This document shows, piece after piece, positions 63,501-64,000 of a DNA stretch of 64,000 nt (the first letter of the stretch is position 1; the number at the start of each line of letters is the position of its first letter). The DNA is from Escarpia spicata (lineage: Eukaryota; Annelida; Polychaeta; Sabellida; Siboglinidae): NCBI GenBank assembly GCA_963995525.1, contig CAXEFP010000001.1, positions 1,640,201-1,704,200 on the forward strand. The letters are read 5' to 3'. Below the pieces are notes generated by a model, which did no database searches, was not told where the DNA came from, and worked only from the letters and a program-made list of their open reading frames with translations. The position numbers and the translations under genes are program-made.

Positions 63501-64000
63501 TTTGTAACATGCAAAACATATATTTGGGGTAAGACCACATTAAATATCCTTCCGCCGAAAAAAGTGCATTACAAATACCGTTTTGCTGTGATATGCATTA
63601 ATTTTTTTCGAACACTTTTATATGGGACATGTTTGTCTCGTGAGTACTGAAGGTACTGCTGCTTTAGACAAGATAAAATATCAAATGGGGATGAGTTTTC
63701 ACACCTATAACTTACGTAATATGTTCTTGTAACTTACGTGACGGGGATAAAACGGTAACATGCATTCCCATTTGTGGTTAATCTAGTTATGTGTGTAGCT
63801 TGATATCAATCTAGCCTTCGTGAAGATTTGTAACGTGCAAAACATCTATTTGGGGTAAGACCACATTAAAGATCCTTCCGCCGAAAAAAGTGCACTACAA
63901 ATACCGTTTTGCTGTGATATGCATTAATTTTTTTCGAACACTTTCATATGGGACATGTTTGTCTCGTGAGTACTGAAGGTACTGCTGCTTTAGACAAGAT
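60582..64000 (+). repeat. Tetrameric HOR continues, copies at 60582, 61885 and 63188
   Basis: The same L-A-X-G order and marks as at 56672 to 59277, with 1303-bp spacing. Copies differ by very few bases seen by eye (GATGTGTAAC near 60571, GGGGTTAGACC near 61900). The last copy is cut by the window edge within its third unit, which starts at 63839, so the array continues beyond the window. Confidence 0.85.

Larger units (their letters stand above)
1..64000 (+). repeat. Satellite DNA array, ~326-bp unit, 195 complete copies
   Basis: The same unit of 325 to 327 bp recurs without a break from the first to the last base, always in the same orientation. With AAAACAT(C/A)TATTT as unit start, the first complete unit begins at 320 and the last partial one at 63839: 63,519 bp for 195 units, mean 325.74 bp. 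The first partial unit begins at its seventh base. Units differ by a modest number of substitutions and one-base indels, most of them shared by many copies. I saw no foreign insertion, inversion or unique spacer. Such arrays are typical of eukaryotic constitutive heterochromatin, including centromeres, but nothing here proves centromere function. The family and species are not recognised. There are no genes in this 64-kb stretch. Confidence 0.98.

Noticed and set aside
1..64000. CRISPR array or other prokaryotic repeat system
   Set aside because: There are no variable spacers: the whole 326-bp unit repeats, and no cas-like or other genes are present. The structure is that of eukaryotic satellite DNA.
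1..64000. Ribosomal DNA spacer, tRNA or other Pol III gene repeated in tandem
   Set aside because: No rRNA, tRNA cloverleaf or B-box-like sequence was seen in the unit, and the unit is too short and AT-rich for an rDNA repeat.
1..64000. Tandem transposon or LTR-derived array
   Set aside because: The unit has no terminal inverted repeats at a fixed boundary, no target duplications and no coding remnants. A transposon origin far back in time cannot be excluded.

Overview
The whole 64,000-base window is one uninterrupted tandem satellite DNA array. I found no gene, RNA gene, transposon, unique-sequence gap or inversion in it. The repeat unit is about 326 bp and AT-rich (about 37% GC by hand count of one reference unit). 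Every unit lies head-to-tail in the same orientation. Taking the AAAACAT(C/A)TATTT motif as unit start, complete units run from 320 to 63838. That is 195 full copies with a mean of 325.74 bp, plus a partial unit at each edge. Unit length varies from about 325 to 327 bp, through a G3/G4 run, a one-base loss in the CGAAC motif and a variable T-run.

An array this long, regular and homogenised, without embedded genes, is typical of a eukaryotic centromeric, pericentromeric or subtelomeric heterochromatin block. I do not recognise the satellite family and cannot name the species or the chromosomal site. The unit is close to two nucleosome lengths, common for plant and invertebrate satellites, but that is only suggestive.

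Units fall into recurrent classes, given arbitrary letters here and defined by linked diagnostic bases. They are arranged in higher-order repeats (HORs) whose period changes along the window: irregular with long-range duplications (1 to 11.7 kb); dimers and pentamers (11.7 to 18.6 kb); a 1954-bp hexamer (18.9 to 24.1 kb); a 5/6-mer (24.1 to 29.0 kb); a segment copied from 7.8 to 11.1 kb (28.0 to 31.9 kb); a 2606-bp octamer (32.6 to 37.8 kb); a 1303-bp tetramer (39.1 to 41.7 kb); a 1629-bp pentamer (42.3 to 45.3 kb); a re-copied block (45.9 to 48.9 kb); a 2933-bp nonamer (49.2 to 54.4 kb); then trimers turning into tetramers (53.7 to 64 kb). Hybrid units mark where recombination fell inside a unit.

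The window therefore reads as a record of satellite expansion by unequal exchange and segmental amplification, not as a set of working genes. The only open reading frames of any length, 63 codons on the minus strand, are by-products of one base change in one unit class. Each unit carries several short palindromes, two longer inverted repeats and a 22-bp internal direct duplication, which may matter for chromatin or protein binding. No CENP-B box is present.
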